From positions 558,001-622,000 of the forward strand of contig VXBP01001109.1 in NCBI GenBank assembly GCA_013400115.1: 64,000 bases of DNA, read 5' to 3'. Positions 22,826-33,763 of this stretch are shown one piece after another. A model generated the notes under the pieces. It did no database searches and was not told where the DNA came from. It saw only the letters and a list, made by a program, of their open reading frames with translations. The position numbers were made by a program, and so were the translations under genes. Origin of the DNA: Rhinopomastus cyanomelas. Taxonomy: Eukaryota > Chordata > Aves > Bucerotiformes > Rhinopomastidae. Position 1 is the stretch's first letter; each line of letters opens with the position of its first letter.

Positions 22826-24055
22826 TGAGTGTAACAGGCAGCACGTTATGATGTTGGTCCTCTGTTCAAACACAATGGAAGTACTAGCTTGTTTGCTGTA
22901 AACATGTCTCCCGGGTAACTTCCGTCGTATCTGGCTTTGATTCATTGACAGTTGAGTAATTTAAGGTATTTAAATGTTGAAACTTCAAAGAGATGTTTCT
23001 AGTGGGAAATTAGTAATAGGCAGATATTCAGATAGAAAAATATTCAAGTGCATCTACATCTTCACTAAAGGCTGTGAGATAGGTTAGTTATTGGAAGCAG
23101 AAAACCACCTTCATGCAAAACTGCGATCCCACTAGCCAACTCAAGAAAACTCTAGTCTTGTAAGCACTTAAATGCCACACATTTGGTTTTACCACCAGAA
23201 AATCTTTTTCTCTACTGCTTCTAAGTCCAGAACAATCAAGCAACAAAATTCCTTCACGGCTGCATGACTTGAGCGTTTTGTGGTTTTGGACATGCCTGCT
23301 ATGTTGTTGAACGTTTTTGAATGCAGACCAACACCACCACCTTGAAGAGTGAAAGATGTGTGAGATCACTTGCCTGTTCAGCACGTGAGACTGCAGCTGA
23401 CACATTGATGTTGTTTTCTTTATACACAGCAATTAGCGTGCGCATCACACATCCAATTAAGTGTGAAGGAAATAGGTGCCAGGCCCCCACAAAAGTTAGT
23501 AAGATGGTTGTTCAATCGTCTCATCTTCCAGACCTGTCTAGTAAATGTAATATAAACATATAAATATAATGTATTTTATTTAAAGCAGAACATTCTATTT
23601 ATACGTAAGGCAGAACAGGAGTGCTTGTTCATCACATGTAAATCTAGACACAGTGCTCTGCCTTGGAATGAATTAAGCTCACATGTTCAATCTGGCAGCT
23701 CCAATTCACAAAGCTATGATGTAAAGAAAAATAGATGCTTAACTCTTCTCAAAGAGTTTTGTTCTGAAAAACATTAAATAATTAAAATAACATCATAGGC
23801 AAATATATGAGCAACAGTACATCTGACCCTTTGCCACCTCAGCACCGATCACAATCTCATCTCTATCAGAATGGTGGCTGACACACCATCTTGAGAGGTA
23901 GAAGAGGGGCTGAAACCCACAGAAGATGAGGAGAGCACTGTACTCAGTTACCCACATGCTGGCTGACTGACCTGGCTACACAAAAGGATCACAACCTTTT
24001 GAAGATGTGATGACATGCATCATTTCAGAAGGCAGTGAGACTGCTGATGTGACTG
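22826..24055. other. Unique non-coding sequence
   Basis: No repeat or gene recognised. A minus frame of 114 codons at 23088-23432 overlaps a plus frame at 23321-23563; neither shows known motifs. Confidence 0.4.
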
Positions 24056-24187
24056 ATCACAGAATCATAGAATCATTAGAGATTGGAAGGGACCTCAAAA
24101 GATCATCAAGCGCAATCCCCTGCCACAGCAGGATCACCTAGACCAAGTCACACAGGAACATATCCAGGTGGGTTTTAAATGTCTCCC
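24056..24187 (-). mobile_element. CR1 LINE tail fragment
   Basis: Minus-strand common tail with two terminal octamers (CACAGAATCATAGAATCATT), GAGATTGGAAGGGACCTC, CACCTAGACCAAGTCACACA and AGGTGGGTTTTAAATGTCTCC split by one change. It stops where the polymerase C-terminus would begin. Confidence 0.92.
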
Positions 24188-24195
24188 TTGTCATA

Positions 24196-24266
24196 CTTCA
24201 TTAAATTGCTCTCTGCCCAGCTCTCTAGCCTGTCCAGGTCGACGACACCACCCAGCTTTGATCGGC
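24196..24266 (-). mobile_element. Probable upstream CR1 segment joined to the tail
   Basis: CTGCCCAGCTCTCTAGCCTG followed by TCCAGGTCGACGACACCACC and CAGCTTTGATCGGC resembles the antisense of an upstream CR1 polymerase segment that is also suggested at 44011-44090. Its position right after the tail at 24056-24187 suggests one element with a large internal deletion. Divergence makes this tentative. Confidence 0.5.
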
Positions 24267-26871
24267 ACAGTCATCTGTACAATCTGAATTTGGGTGTTCT
24301 TTGATAACCCATCCTATAAGCAGGATCATATAGCTACTGTTTTTGTCTTTCATGTGTGTCTTTCATGTATCCTGCTCACAACATTTCTGCAGTTATTAAG
24401 TGTCTTGATTCATCACCTGCTCCCAAGTAACTGGGGAAATTTTGGGTTATTACCAACATTAATTTAGGGTAACCCTGCTTAGGGTTTCTCTAGGGTCTTG
24501 AACAACAACGAAGGAAACAATATGGATAACAGGCATTCCACAAGCCTTGTCGCTGGCGTCTTAGTGCTCATATGGAAATGGATCATATGCAAGTTAAAAC
24601 TGACGTGGTATTACCACTACTTGTGGTGAACCTCTCCAGGTAAAAGGGCTTATTTGGTGTAGAAAGGTGTGCTTGATAAGAGAAGTAGTACAGAGAAGCA
24701 CTTTGGCTGGAAACATCAAGCTGTAAACTGTGCTATTCTGCAGCCACAAGGTGAGGCTGAGAGCCACAATCTCTGGCTCTAAGCATAGCTGTCTCTGCTG
24801 TGACTCATTGGTCTTTGCTCAAGGCAAGTAAGAAAGACCATGAAAAATGTCTTGGCTGTGATGGAGCCATTTCTCTCCTAATAATAAAAATGAAAGCTCT
24901 GCACAAACTTTACTGGCTCCACTGAAATAAAGTCATCATTAAGTTGCTTAAATCAGAATGAATTTTATTCCTACTTACATCCTAGACTTCAGCCTACTTT
25001 CATTCTTCTAGGCAGCCATATCTCCCCAACGACGTTGCTACAACTACACGGTGGCTTCTCCTGAGAAATGCGGTGCAAATCTTGCTTTGCAAGTTTGAAG
25101 TCCTCAAAAAGGACCACTTTGGGATGGGAAAAGAACTACTCTCTTTCATCAAGCGAACTCCAATGCGTTCTACCGGTATTGTGAAAGCAAGAAGCATCCA
25201 CTTAAGAAAAGGAGTGTGATTCCATAAAATAAGGTAACACATTTGAAACAATCGGAGGTAAGACAGTCTGCCCCACTTTAAAAATAGAAATATTTCCCCT
25301 ACCTCACAAAAGCTGCTCCCATTCTCCACACATGCTACTCCACACTAATAATACCTGTGTGCACCTGAAGACTTAGCTTCCTCGACGTTTCTAATCAGGA
25401 GACACGGAAGAATGTTTCACACTCTTTTTTTAAGAAACATGCCACAAAAAAACACTTCAAAAGTTTCCACAGTAGTTTGCAGTGAACCAGATGAGTTCCA
25501 GTTATCACATCTGATATACAAAACTCCCGAACAGAGCCTGATTTAAGTCCTTACTCAACCATGTCATGCATAGAACTTCCTACACCGGTGACGAATCACT
25601 TACTTGTGGCAAGTTGTCCTTGGCTGAATAGGAGTTTGGCATCTTCCTTCCTGCCAGCCCTCACACATGTTCAGCAAAGAAAGCCTGGCAAGACCAGTTT
25701 TTCTAGCTTCCATTCCTCTGTTACAAATGCAAACATTTGCTTTGCAAGGGCAGGGGGCCACTGTTTTAGATGTCTATTCTCAAATACAGGTACGTGCCTC
25801 ACTGTATCGGTCGCCTTCCAGGTAAGCAGCAGCTGCTCTGGACAAACACACATGTTTTGCAGTAGGTGAGAATGAGGCACCTTCAGAAAGGATTTTGCAT
25901 CAGCAGTTGCGACAGGAACCAGTTGCCATGGGCTTCCTACTGACTCAACCAGTCAGAAATCACTCTGACATCTAGGATTTGAATCCGCACTGCTTTTTAT
26001 CCAAGACCTTTTGAACGCCAAACAGTTAAAGGCACTGTGGAATTTCCCCCACTAGAGTGGTACAACAGGTCAGAGTTTGTCATCCCTTCAGACAGCGGCT
26101 TACTTGGAGGTCAAAAACAGTGACGATGGTGGTTATTGACTTCAGCTCTATGACCTGACTAGTTCACCAATTGCTTTCAACTTCTCTTGAGGTGGGTTCT
26201 AAAAAAAACGTTTTCTCGTTATGGAAGTGCAGAAGCCCTTTCAGTATTCCAACAGCTGATTAAGCATCATTTCTTTTTTCAGACAAATAATCACAAGTCT
26301 CATTAATTTTCTCCTGTCCAGGAATCCATTTAATGCGCCAGCACTTTTTCTTATCCTGTGAAACCTGCTACTGCAGGCTAAGGACAGAAAAGCATTGGGC
26401 TAGTAGATCCATTTTTAGGGTAGAACTTAGAAAACTATTTCTGGAAAAGCACGGGGTGTTTTTCCTTTTTGTCCATATATTTGAGACACTGCACCTCAGA
26501 ATCCTCAATGGCATCTTACTGAGATTTCAGGTATAAATACACGCAGGCTGAAACATCACCTCTCAACAGCAGTTTCAACTGGTGAGGTAGAGCAAAAGGA
26601 TTCAGCCGTTTCAAGTGATGTTCAAATATCCTGTTACAGTTCCCAGTTCTAACCAAAGAGCTATTGATTTTAAAATACAGTGTCGTGGATTACGTTACTG
26701 AAAATGAGTTAGGTAGAAACTTCCTTTAATAATTAAACAGAGCTGAAAAGGGAGTTCAGTTCTTTGATTACGCGTGAGCTTGCATTCTGCTTCATCTTTG
26801 ATCTGGACGAGGAGGTCTGGAGCAGGTCACACAACTTCATTCCCTGAACACTAGAAAGCCCTGCTACATGT

Positions 26872-26904
26872 GTCTATATCTATATATATCCATATATTTA
26901 TCTA
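26872..26904. repeat. TATATC-rich simple repeat
   Basis: An impure run of TCTATATC, TATATATATC and CATATATTTATC units over about 33 bases. Confidence 0.7.
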
Positions 26905-27647
26905 CATGCCAGGCATCTGCCTGATGTTCACAATCAGGGCTTTTAACTGAACCCAATGCAAGCCTTTGCTCATAATAAAATCCATGTAGGGTAGAATGTC
27001 CAGAGCTTACCTGTAGGACTCCATCTGCTTCCTTTATCTACTGTCCTTTTGATGAGGGACAATAGATATTTTCAAAGGCCTCAACTGAGATGACTGCAAC
27101 GTTCTTCTTCTCCTGGAACACAAAGTTTATTAGCAGAATTGCTGTTCCTGTGCACTCCCTTGAAGCAGATCTTTCAAGATTTTATCTACAGCAAATACCA
27201 GCCACAAGTTATGAAAAAACAGGCTCACATTTTCTAATATTAAACTTGATGGATCTTCACTGGTTTCAACTCTACAACACTACAAAAGGCAAAAAAGTTG
27301 CCCTTGTAATCCCCACTCCAGATGACTGCCTAGATGCACACAAGATGGAGATGCTGCTTCCAGCTGGGCCTCTTCGCATACCGCAAAAAAATAGAAAAGA
27401 GAAAAAAGTGGGGCAGGAGGCTCTTGAAAGACCTGAAATTTATGAAGCTCTGCTCAATTACTAAGTGTAGCCAGTTTGCCCAGCCTCAGTCAGAAAGAAA
27501 GGGAGTTTCAGCATATCAGACATACTTTAGTGTCCCCATCCACTTAGCCTGTGTGTCACAGCTCCGGCTACGCGCTCTGCACTACCCTCATGTTGACTGT
27601 GAATGCTGAGGCACTTCATTCTCTTCCTTTGACTCGATAAGGCTTTT

Positions 27648-28029
27648 TCAAGATTTAACCTGTTGGAAAGCATTGCACCAGTCTAGTCCTTCCAATATTC
27701 TTCTCTGCCTTGCCCTTCTCAGGAGTACGAACCAACTTTGGTTTTCATGAGTATCACGGTTTGAACTCTTGCTTCTGGCTTGAAAACTGCGAGATGAATT
27801 TGTGCTTTTTCTGAGAACGGAGAGGGTCTGGGCCAGTCGGAGGAGTTTGGAGGTTTGGGTTTGGGTTTCTGTCTCCTCCTTCCTCTCTGATGACTCCATC
27901 TTCACTTCTTGCAGACAAAGTGTGATGTAGAGACGATGCACATGGCACTGAGCTAGGTGCAGCAGCCATTTTGCCCTGGAAACGAAGTGTGTAGTGAGAG
28001 TGCAGTTCCTTTGAGATCAGTGGCTTCAT
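27648..28029 (-). other. Two overlapping minus open frames, possible coding relic
   Basis: On the minus strand, frames of 91 codons (27754-28029) and 97 codons (27648-27941) overlap in different registers. In the first, an internal ATG in the context AAAATGGCTGCTGC would begin MAAAPSSVP, which resembles a vertebrate initiation context and N-terminus. Composition is serine-, lysine- and glutamate-rich. I recognise no domain, and no splice structure or poly(A) tail is evident. It lies directly 3' of the minus-strand SINE at 28037-28210. It may be an old retrocopy fragment, an untranslated transcript, or chance. Confidence 0.2.
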
Positions 28030-28036
28030 CTGGATT

Positions 28037-28210
28037 TCACAGAATCACATCACATTAGGGATCGGAAGGGACCCTGAAAGATCATCTAAGTCCAACCCCC
28101 CTGCTGCTGGAGCAGGCTAAGCCTACAGGACTCTCAAGATGTCCTACATGGGGCTTGAACCCTAGGAACTCAGAGTCCCATGCTCTACTAACTGAGCCAG
28201 CCAGGTGCCT
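28037..28210 (-). mobile_element. tRNA-headed SINE with CR1-like tail, most complete copy
   Basis: Read on the minus strand, the element starts with a tRNA-like head: GGCTGGCTCAGTTAGTAGAG (A-box region and D-arm), CATGGGACTCTGAGTTCC (anticodon arm resembling tRNA-Lys CATGGGACTCTTAATCCC) and GGGTTCAAGCCCC (B box, T-arm). A few bases are deleted between anticodon and T arms. A linker (GAGAGTCCTGTAGGC) leads to a CR1-like tail GGGGGGTTGGACTTAGATGA ... CCCTTCCGATCCCTAATG. This is the layout of a SINE transcribed by RNA polymerase III from internal promoters and mobilised by CR1 machinery. The 5' end near 28210 includes part of the acceptor-stem side. Confidence 0.85.
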
Positions 28211-29086
28211 AACTGGTACTATTCATTCAAAAATTAAAACGCTCTACAGATGGTTCCTCAAAAAACATTCTTTAAGCAAATACAACCTTAGAACCTATGG
28301 GACAGGGTTTTTTTTAAAAAACATCTATCAAATATACAAGTAGCTTATTTTCCTACTGTAGTAAAGGATGTCCATCCCTATTTTATTTGAAAATAATGAG
28401 GTGCTTAGAACAAAGGCTACAGAATACCTGGTGCCTATCACAGATAACACAGCACAAACTTACCTGTCCCTAGGTGGAGGCAGTACAAAAAGGGCAAAAA
28501 CTACAAAACCTGTGAAAAGGGAATAGCTGCTGCTTTAGATATCTGCTCAGAGCTCTCAAGCACAGTAGTTCTATTTTTATAGCATGTCTCTGACCACACA
28601 TTTCTTCCATTGCAAATGAATCTGCTCGAGGATCACAGAGGCTGGCTACAGTATGACTAGATACATGGCAATACATCAGCAGTGATTTACAGCATGTCAT
28701 TCGTGTGAAACAAGTTGGCACCTAACCCACAGTATCTATGTTTGTATCTGCTTGAAGGAGATAACACTGTTGGTGAAGTACATGACATTTGCTACCTTGC
28801 TGTAACACAGAAATGACTTGCTCTTGTATCACTTGTGAAGAGATGGAAGAAACGGAAGGATTTAGCGTGGGTGCTTACATAAGAAGAAAAGAAACGGATA
28901 CCCTTACACTAAGACCTCAAATTTAATCTGTAACACACACGTGGTTTTAACTTTGCCTAGTGGAACAACTCTGACTCGTCGTTTACAAAAGTAGTGCTTG
29001 AAGAGATCCACAGTGTTTGTAAATTTGTACTTGATTAAAATCCAAATTATGATCAAGGATCATAATGCTCATTGCTGATATGATTT
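28211..29086. other. Unique non-coding sequence
   Basis: No repeat or gene recognised; only short unrelated frames. Confidence 0.4.
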
Positions 29087-29200
29087 TATAGAATCATAGA
29101 ATCATTAGAGATTGGAAGGGACCTCGAAAGATCATCTAGTTCAGCATCAGGATCACCTAGACCTAGTCTCACAGGAACACATCCAGGCAGGACTTCAATG
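29087..29200 (-). mobile_element. CR1 LINE tail fragment
   Basis: Minus-strand common tail with tandem octamers (ATAGAATCATAGAATCATT), GAGATTGGAAGGGACCTCG and CACAGGAACACATCCAGGC. A ~12-base deletion removes the usual C-rich block between CTAGT and CAGGATCACC. Confidence 0.9.
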
Positions 29201-29358
29201 GCATACGATTAATGACTCATGAGTAGGAGAAATGTCTGCAAGCATTTCCTTTAATCCTGAAACTTTGCAGAGACCCCTTCAGCCTTTGGCTTTTGACTTG
29301 GTTACATACTTAACTTCTATCTGCCTCTCCCATTCTTTCTTCACATTTTACTCCTGTT

Positions 29359-29453
29359 CACAGAATCACAGAACATTAGGGATTGGAAGGGACCTCAGAA
29401 AATGACTTAGTCCAATTGTCCTGCCACAGCAGCATCACCTTGTTGTTGTTGTT
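29359..29453 (-). mobile_element. CR1 LINE tail fragment next to a TTG run
   Basis: Minus-strand common tail (CACAGAATCACAGAACATTA ... CAGCAGCATCACCT), truncated at about 29440. A short (TTG)n run at 29440-29453 follows the truncation point directly. Confidence 0.88.
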
Positions 29454-29804
29454 CTTGAGTAAACTACCTTCAGGATACTGTCAAGAACATTAAAATTGTA
29501 ACCTGGTGATGGTGATGACAGTAGTGACAGTGTAAATTATCTCATGTAAATATTTCCTTCATTTAAATTTAATCAAATAAATTAAAAAAAACCCCAAACC
29601 CAAATTTGATACTAGTGAAATAAAATTAACTGGCACCAGCTGGCAAGACTTATGATTTTAGATCTTCTCCTAGGTTATTTAATGATTTTTTTTAAGATGA
29701 AGCACATCAGTCCAAATTTTGAGGTGACTATCCATGGAAAATGGAAATGGAAAAAGAAAACCCTCTGTGAGTCAAGAACCATCACTGGTAAGGCCAGAGC
29801 TGGA
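29454..29804. other. Unique non-coding spacer
   Basis: About 350 bases without a recognised feature; a short A-rich tract lies near 29582-29590. Confidence 0.4.
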
Positions 29805-30285
29805 GCGCAGCTTCCAGTTCTGGGCATCCTAGTATATGTAAGACGTGGACATATTGAAGAGAAGTGCCACGAAATGGATGAAGGAGCTGGAGCTTATGAG
29901 GAAAGAAAAAAAGCTGGAACAGTTCATACTGAAGAAAGCTCCTGGGGGATCTCCTCACTGCGTATAAATACCTGAAGGGAGGCCACACAGAAGATGGAGC
30001 CTGGCTCTTGTCAGCAGTCCCAGCGATGAGACAAGACTCATAGAGCGTAAACTCAAACATGGGACATGCTGTCTGAACAACAGGAAACACTTTTTTACCA
30101 TGAGGATGAGTGAGCACTGGAACAGATTGCCCAGGGAGTGTTTGGAGCCTCCCTTATTGGAGATATTCAAAAGCTATTTAGACAAGGTCTTGGGCAACTG
30201 GCTTTAGGTAGCCCTGCTCAAGCATGGGTGTTGGACATGATAACCTCTAGAGGTCTATTCCAACATTAATCATCCTGTGACTCTC
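29805..30285 (+). mobile_element. CR1 LINE, ~480 bp older copy
   Basis: Plus-strand CR1 beginning GCAGCTTCCAGTTCTGGGCA and running through CTGCGTATAAATACCTGAAG, TGAGCACTGGAACAGATTGC and TTGGGCAACTGGCTTTAGGT to a tail GACATGATAACCTCTAGAGG. This tail type differs from every other copy here and looks older. The polymerase C-terminal frame is broken by frameshifts; antisense frames at 29782-30170 are shadows of it. Confidence 0.9.
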
Positions 30286-32137
30286 TGCTCTTTCTGATGT
30301 GGTCTCCCAACATCTCAAATAGGCCCTGCTACGCCTTCATCTGCCGAACCCATATGGTGTCAATGGCACATGTAGCGCTCTGAATTCCCACCTCTGCCTG
30401 TAATGTATTGCCGGGTGCATTGCCACGTGATGTCTTTGTGAACAAAGTGCCATCTCACTCTTTTCATTTCCATTCTCTTTCCTGGCAGCCTTCTAGACAT
30501 CTATTCTCTCTTGCCTTGGCACATCCCTGACAGTTAACAATAGTAACTTTTGTTAAAGACAGATGCTTCTGCATCTTTATAGAAAATTTTGCATTAATTA
30601 AATGGGAACTCTCAGTTTATCTAGAAAAGTTAGTTAAGAGATCGTGACTCTGGATCCCCAGCATGTGGAAGTAGGGTTCCAATAGGTGTGTAGAAGGTAT
30701 AAACGATAGGTAACTCTGGAGGAATCCGATTTCAGAGAAAGGATGCAAACACGTCAGCGGACCACTTGCACACACCCATGATTAGCCAGGCAAAGCATTT
30801 GAGTTTGCTGCTGCACACACAATATTTGCAGCATAAGTAGGTGCTCAGAACTCTGGGCATATCATGCACCATTAAAGAAGTCATCCAAAGGTTTACTCCC
30901 TAATGAACTTTTTCCCCAAGAGGCAGTAATCTTAGAATTGCTGTTAGGAATGTGTGGAATATCGTTAAAAATGAAAGCAAGGCAAGATGTAGTTCTTCCT
31001 AACTGCTTTTGTTTCTCTGCTCTCAGTATGGAGTAGGTGTAGCTCGTGTGCTTCTGGCTGTCCTTACTGCAGACTTTCCCAGGATGCTGTATCCACTCAG
31101 ATAAATTAAAATGATCAGCAAATAGAAATGTCTTTAACCTAGATTTAAAACCACAGCCTGCTCCAGCATTTGAGACCTTGGCCAGGAGTTTGTTCCACAG
31201 TCACATCCATAACGACCAAGAGGTCAGAGGCTACTTTACTACGCACAAGTGCAAATGGAACTGCGAGCGTGCTGGAGCTCGCTTGCTGCCAATTGTAGGG
31301 CTAAGGCTTCTTTTGCCATAGGACGTGGAAGATTAAAAATAACATGGGAAACTTGGCTAGAGGATAGGTGCAAGTGGACCTTGAAGGAAGCAATTACTTT
31401 GCACTACTGTACTCCCTCCTTCTCCCTCTGCTCTTTCACTTCTTTATGTGCTTAATTGTAAATCACCCTCTAGTCCTATAGCTGTTTTAGTTTCTTCTTA
31501 TGCCACTGGAGCAACACAAAAGTGCTGGTTCTACATTCCCGCTGTAAAACCAGCGCCAGTACTTGGGTCTGTGAGCTTCAGAGCACTTTGAGCACTGGAG
31601 CTAGTGACATTACAGAGCTTGTTAATGTAAAATCTTCTTTGTGCTCCATTTTTTGCAATACATTTTACGAAAACCTACCCCAGGGAGCCAAGGGGCAGTT
31701 GCTTCTTTATTACACTTTAGAAGAGACACATTATTAGCGTTCCAGTCTATATATTATGAAATTAAGTGGATACCCTTGGGGTTAATTCCTTGTTGTAATT
31801 GTAATGAAAAGAAACAATTTCTAACCTTCCATTTAAGATCTATAACTATTAAAATCCACCAGTCCTAGTGACTCCTGGGGCCAGTGAAGCAGTTCAGTGT
31901 ATATGAAAGAAGGCACTCCTACAGTGTCCAATATCAGTAATTTATAAAAATAACAGCCTCCAAGTGGGAAAACTAGCAAATGAGTTTCCATTCAGCCCCT
32001 CCCTGCTGTTTACCATTGCAGGCTGGATTCATCAACTATGTAAAATTATATGCATATTGAAATTATGGAGCTGGGGGCAAATATTGTGTTTTGCCTAGAG
32101 TGGGAAAGGTAGAGCAGGAATTACATAACACAGTGGC
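30286..32137. other. Unique non-coding sequence
   Basis: No gene recognised. The block around 31134-31240 (GCCTGCTCCAGCATTTGAGA ... GTTTGTTCCACAGTCACATC) has a repeat-like feel but cannot be placed in a family. Confidence 0.35.
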
Positions 32138-32308
32138 TGAAACTGGCTGTCCTGGGGGGTTGTGGAGTCTCCTTCTTTGGAGATGTTTAAAACCCACCTG
32201 GACATGTTCCTGTGTGACTTGATCTAGGTGATCCTGCTGTGGCAGGGGGATCGGACTGGCTGATCTTTCAAGGTCCCTTCCAATCCCTAATGTTCTGTGA
32301 TTCTGTGA
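32138..32308 (+). mobile_element. CR1 LINE tail fragment (~170 bp)
   Basis: Plus-strand common tail from GGCTGTCCTGGGGGGTTGTG through TTTAAAACCCACCTGGACAT and TGATCTAGGTGATCCTGCTG to CCAATCCCTAATGTTCTGTG. A minus frame of 90 codons here is its antisense shadow. Confidence 0.93.
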
Positions 32309-33328
32309 AAGAAGGAAAAAAATAAATAAAATCACACAACCTAGAAAATCCTTCTATGGAAAAAATTCAAAAAGCAACTTTTTTCTCTGTAATAAATGAT
32401 CCCACGTTCTTCAACAAATTCTAACTGATAATAAAGTACTTGAACAAAAAATGATCAAGGATTCATGATCTATTTAAAAAAAATTTGCTTTTTGCTTCCC
32501 TCTGAAAATGCTTAAATTACTGCGTTTGGGAGATGATAGATAGTACCCATGGTTAACATTATCAACTATTTGCAATGTCCTGATTGCGTGTGTGGCTGCA
32601 TTTTTTGTGAGATCCCCTGCTGGCTAGAGTCCTCCTACTGACTTTAACATGGACAGTTTGCACGCCACCATTGGTGGCAGGTTCCACCGTGTCTCCTATG
32701 CGCCCGTGAGCCTTTTGCTTTGCACAATGCTCAAAAGAGAGAGAAACATCTTCATAAATGATATGAGAAAAATGGATTTCAAAAGTGCAGTATTTAAAGG
32801 GAGCCGAACGAACGCTGCGCTGCAGGAGCCTGTTATTAAATCATTCTTATGGACTGACTAGGCTGCAGTTCGGCAGCAAACCTTTAGCACGTAATTCAGT
32901 TTGCAAGCAGTGAAATAAGATGTGCAACAGCAGATAGAGCCTTCCAACTTCATAATTCTATTAAGAGCATCGTTTCTGTTAAGCTAAAGGTTGCGTAAGT
33001 GCATTGTTGTCTAGCACAGCATAGGTTCCCACTTGGGGAGCATGCACACTGAACAGACAGAATGATTTGACAGCGTTCTAGGACTTCACTGAAGTCGTCT
33101 TGCAGAAAAGAGCAACCCCTCAAGATTTTGGGAATGGTCTCTCTTTTTGATAAAGGCTGTAGTTTAGTTGTGTTTGGCATAGCTTTGGTACCATTTATCT
33201 CCTTTTACTCATCATTAGTATAAGCTCCCTGCGAGGAACAGACAAGGGCCTTAGCAGATACAAAAGAAAGAAACTTGTCTTGTTTTCAAAAATACGATTC
33301 TACTAGCTAACATGATGCAAGCTGCTGT
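32309..33328. other. Unique non-coding sequence
   Basis: About 1 kb with no recognised feature; an A-run lies near 32474-32482. Confidence 0.4.
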
Positions 33329-33416
33329 GTATCACAGAATCATTAGGGCTTGGAAGGGACCTCGAAAGATCATCTAGTCCAATCCCCCTGCCACAGCAGG
33401 ATCACCTAGGGCAAGT
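33329..33416 (-). mobile_element. CR1 LINE tail fragment
   Basis: Minus-strand common tail (ATCACAGAATCATTAGGGCT, GGGACCTCGAAAGATCATCT, CACAGCAGGATCACCTAGG). A plus-strand CR1 tail lies about 220 bases downstream, giving an inverted pair. Confidence 0.92.
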
Positions 33417-33635
33417 TTAGGCTCTATTGGCTATTCTTAGGGAAAGAAGGAATGAGGCGCTCTTTTCTGTTGCACTGATCAGCAAAAGATGGGTTTATTT
33501 TTGTATTTATTGTAAATTCATGTTACCATCACCTGTTAATGCTGGCAAGCTGTGCTAGCGAATGTCCTTATTCCTCCAGTGTTTACAAACCATTTCCAGG
33601 TCTGATCAGCCACAGCTTGTGCATGTTCTAGTCAT

Positions 33636-33763
33636 CACTGCAGATGTTTAAGACCCACCTAGATGTGTTTCTGTGTGACTTGGTCTAGGTGATCCTGCTG
33701 TGGCAGGGGGGTTGGACTAGATGGTCTTCTGAGGTCCCTTCCAATCCCTAATGATTCTGTGAT
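33636..33763 (+). mobile_element. CR1 LINE tail fragment
   Basis: Plus-strand common tail from ACTGCAGATGTTTAAGACCC through TGACTTGGTCTAGGTGATCC to CCAATCCCTAATGATTCTGTG split by small changes. Inverted relative to the copy at 33329-33416. Confidence 0.92.

Larger units (their letters stand above)
24267..28036. other. Unique non-coding sequence, no gene recognised
   Basis: Almost 3.8 kb without CR1. Plus frame 27090-27464 (124 codons) and minus frames at 27648-28029 are the only notable openings and match nothing known to me. A TATATC-rich microsatellite is listed separately. Confidence 0.4.

Noticed and set aside
28141..28210. A genuine tRNA gene on the minus strand
   Set aside because: The anticodon-to-T-arm region is shortened, the acceptor ends do not pair, and it is fused to a CR1-like tail that recurs at another locus. 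This is a SINE head rather than a working tRNA gene.
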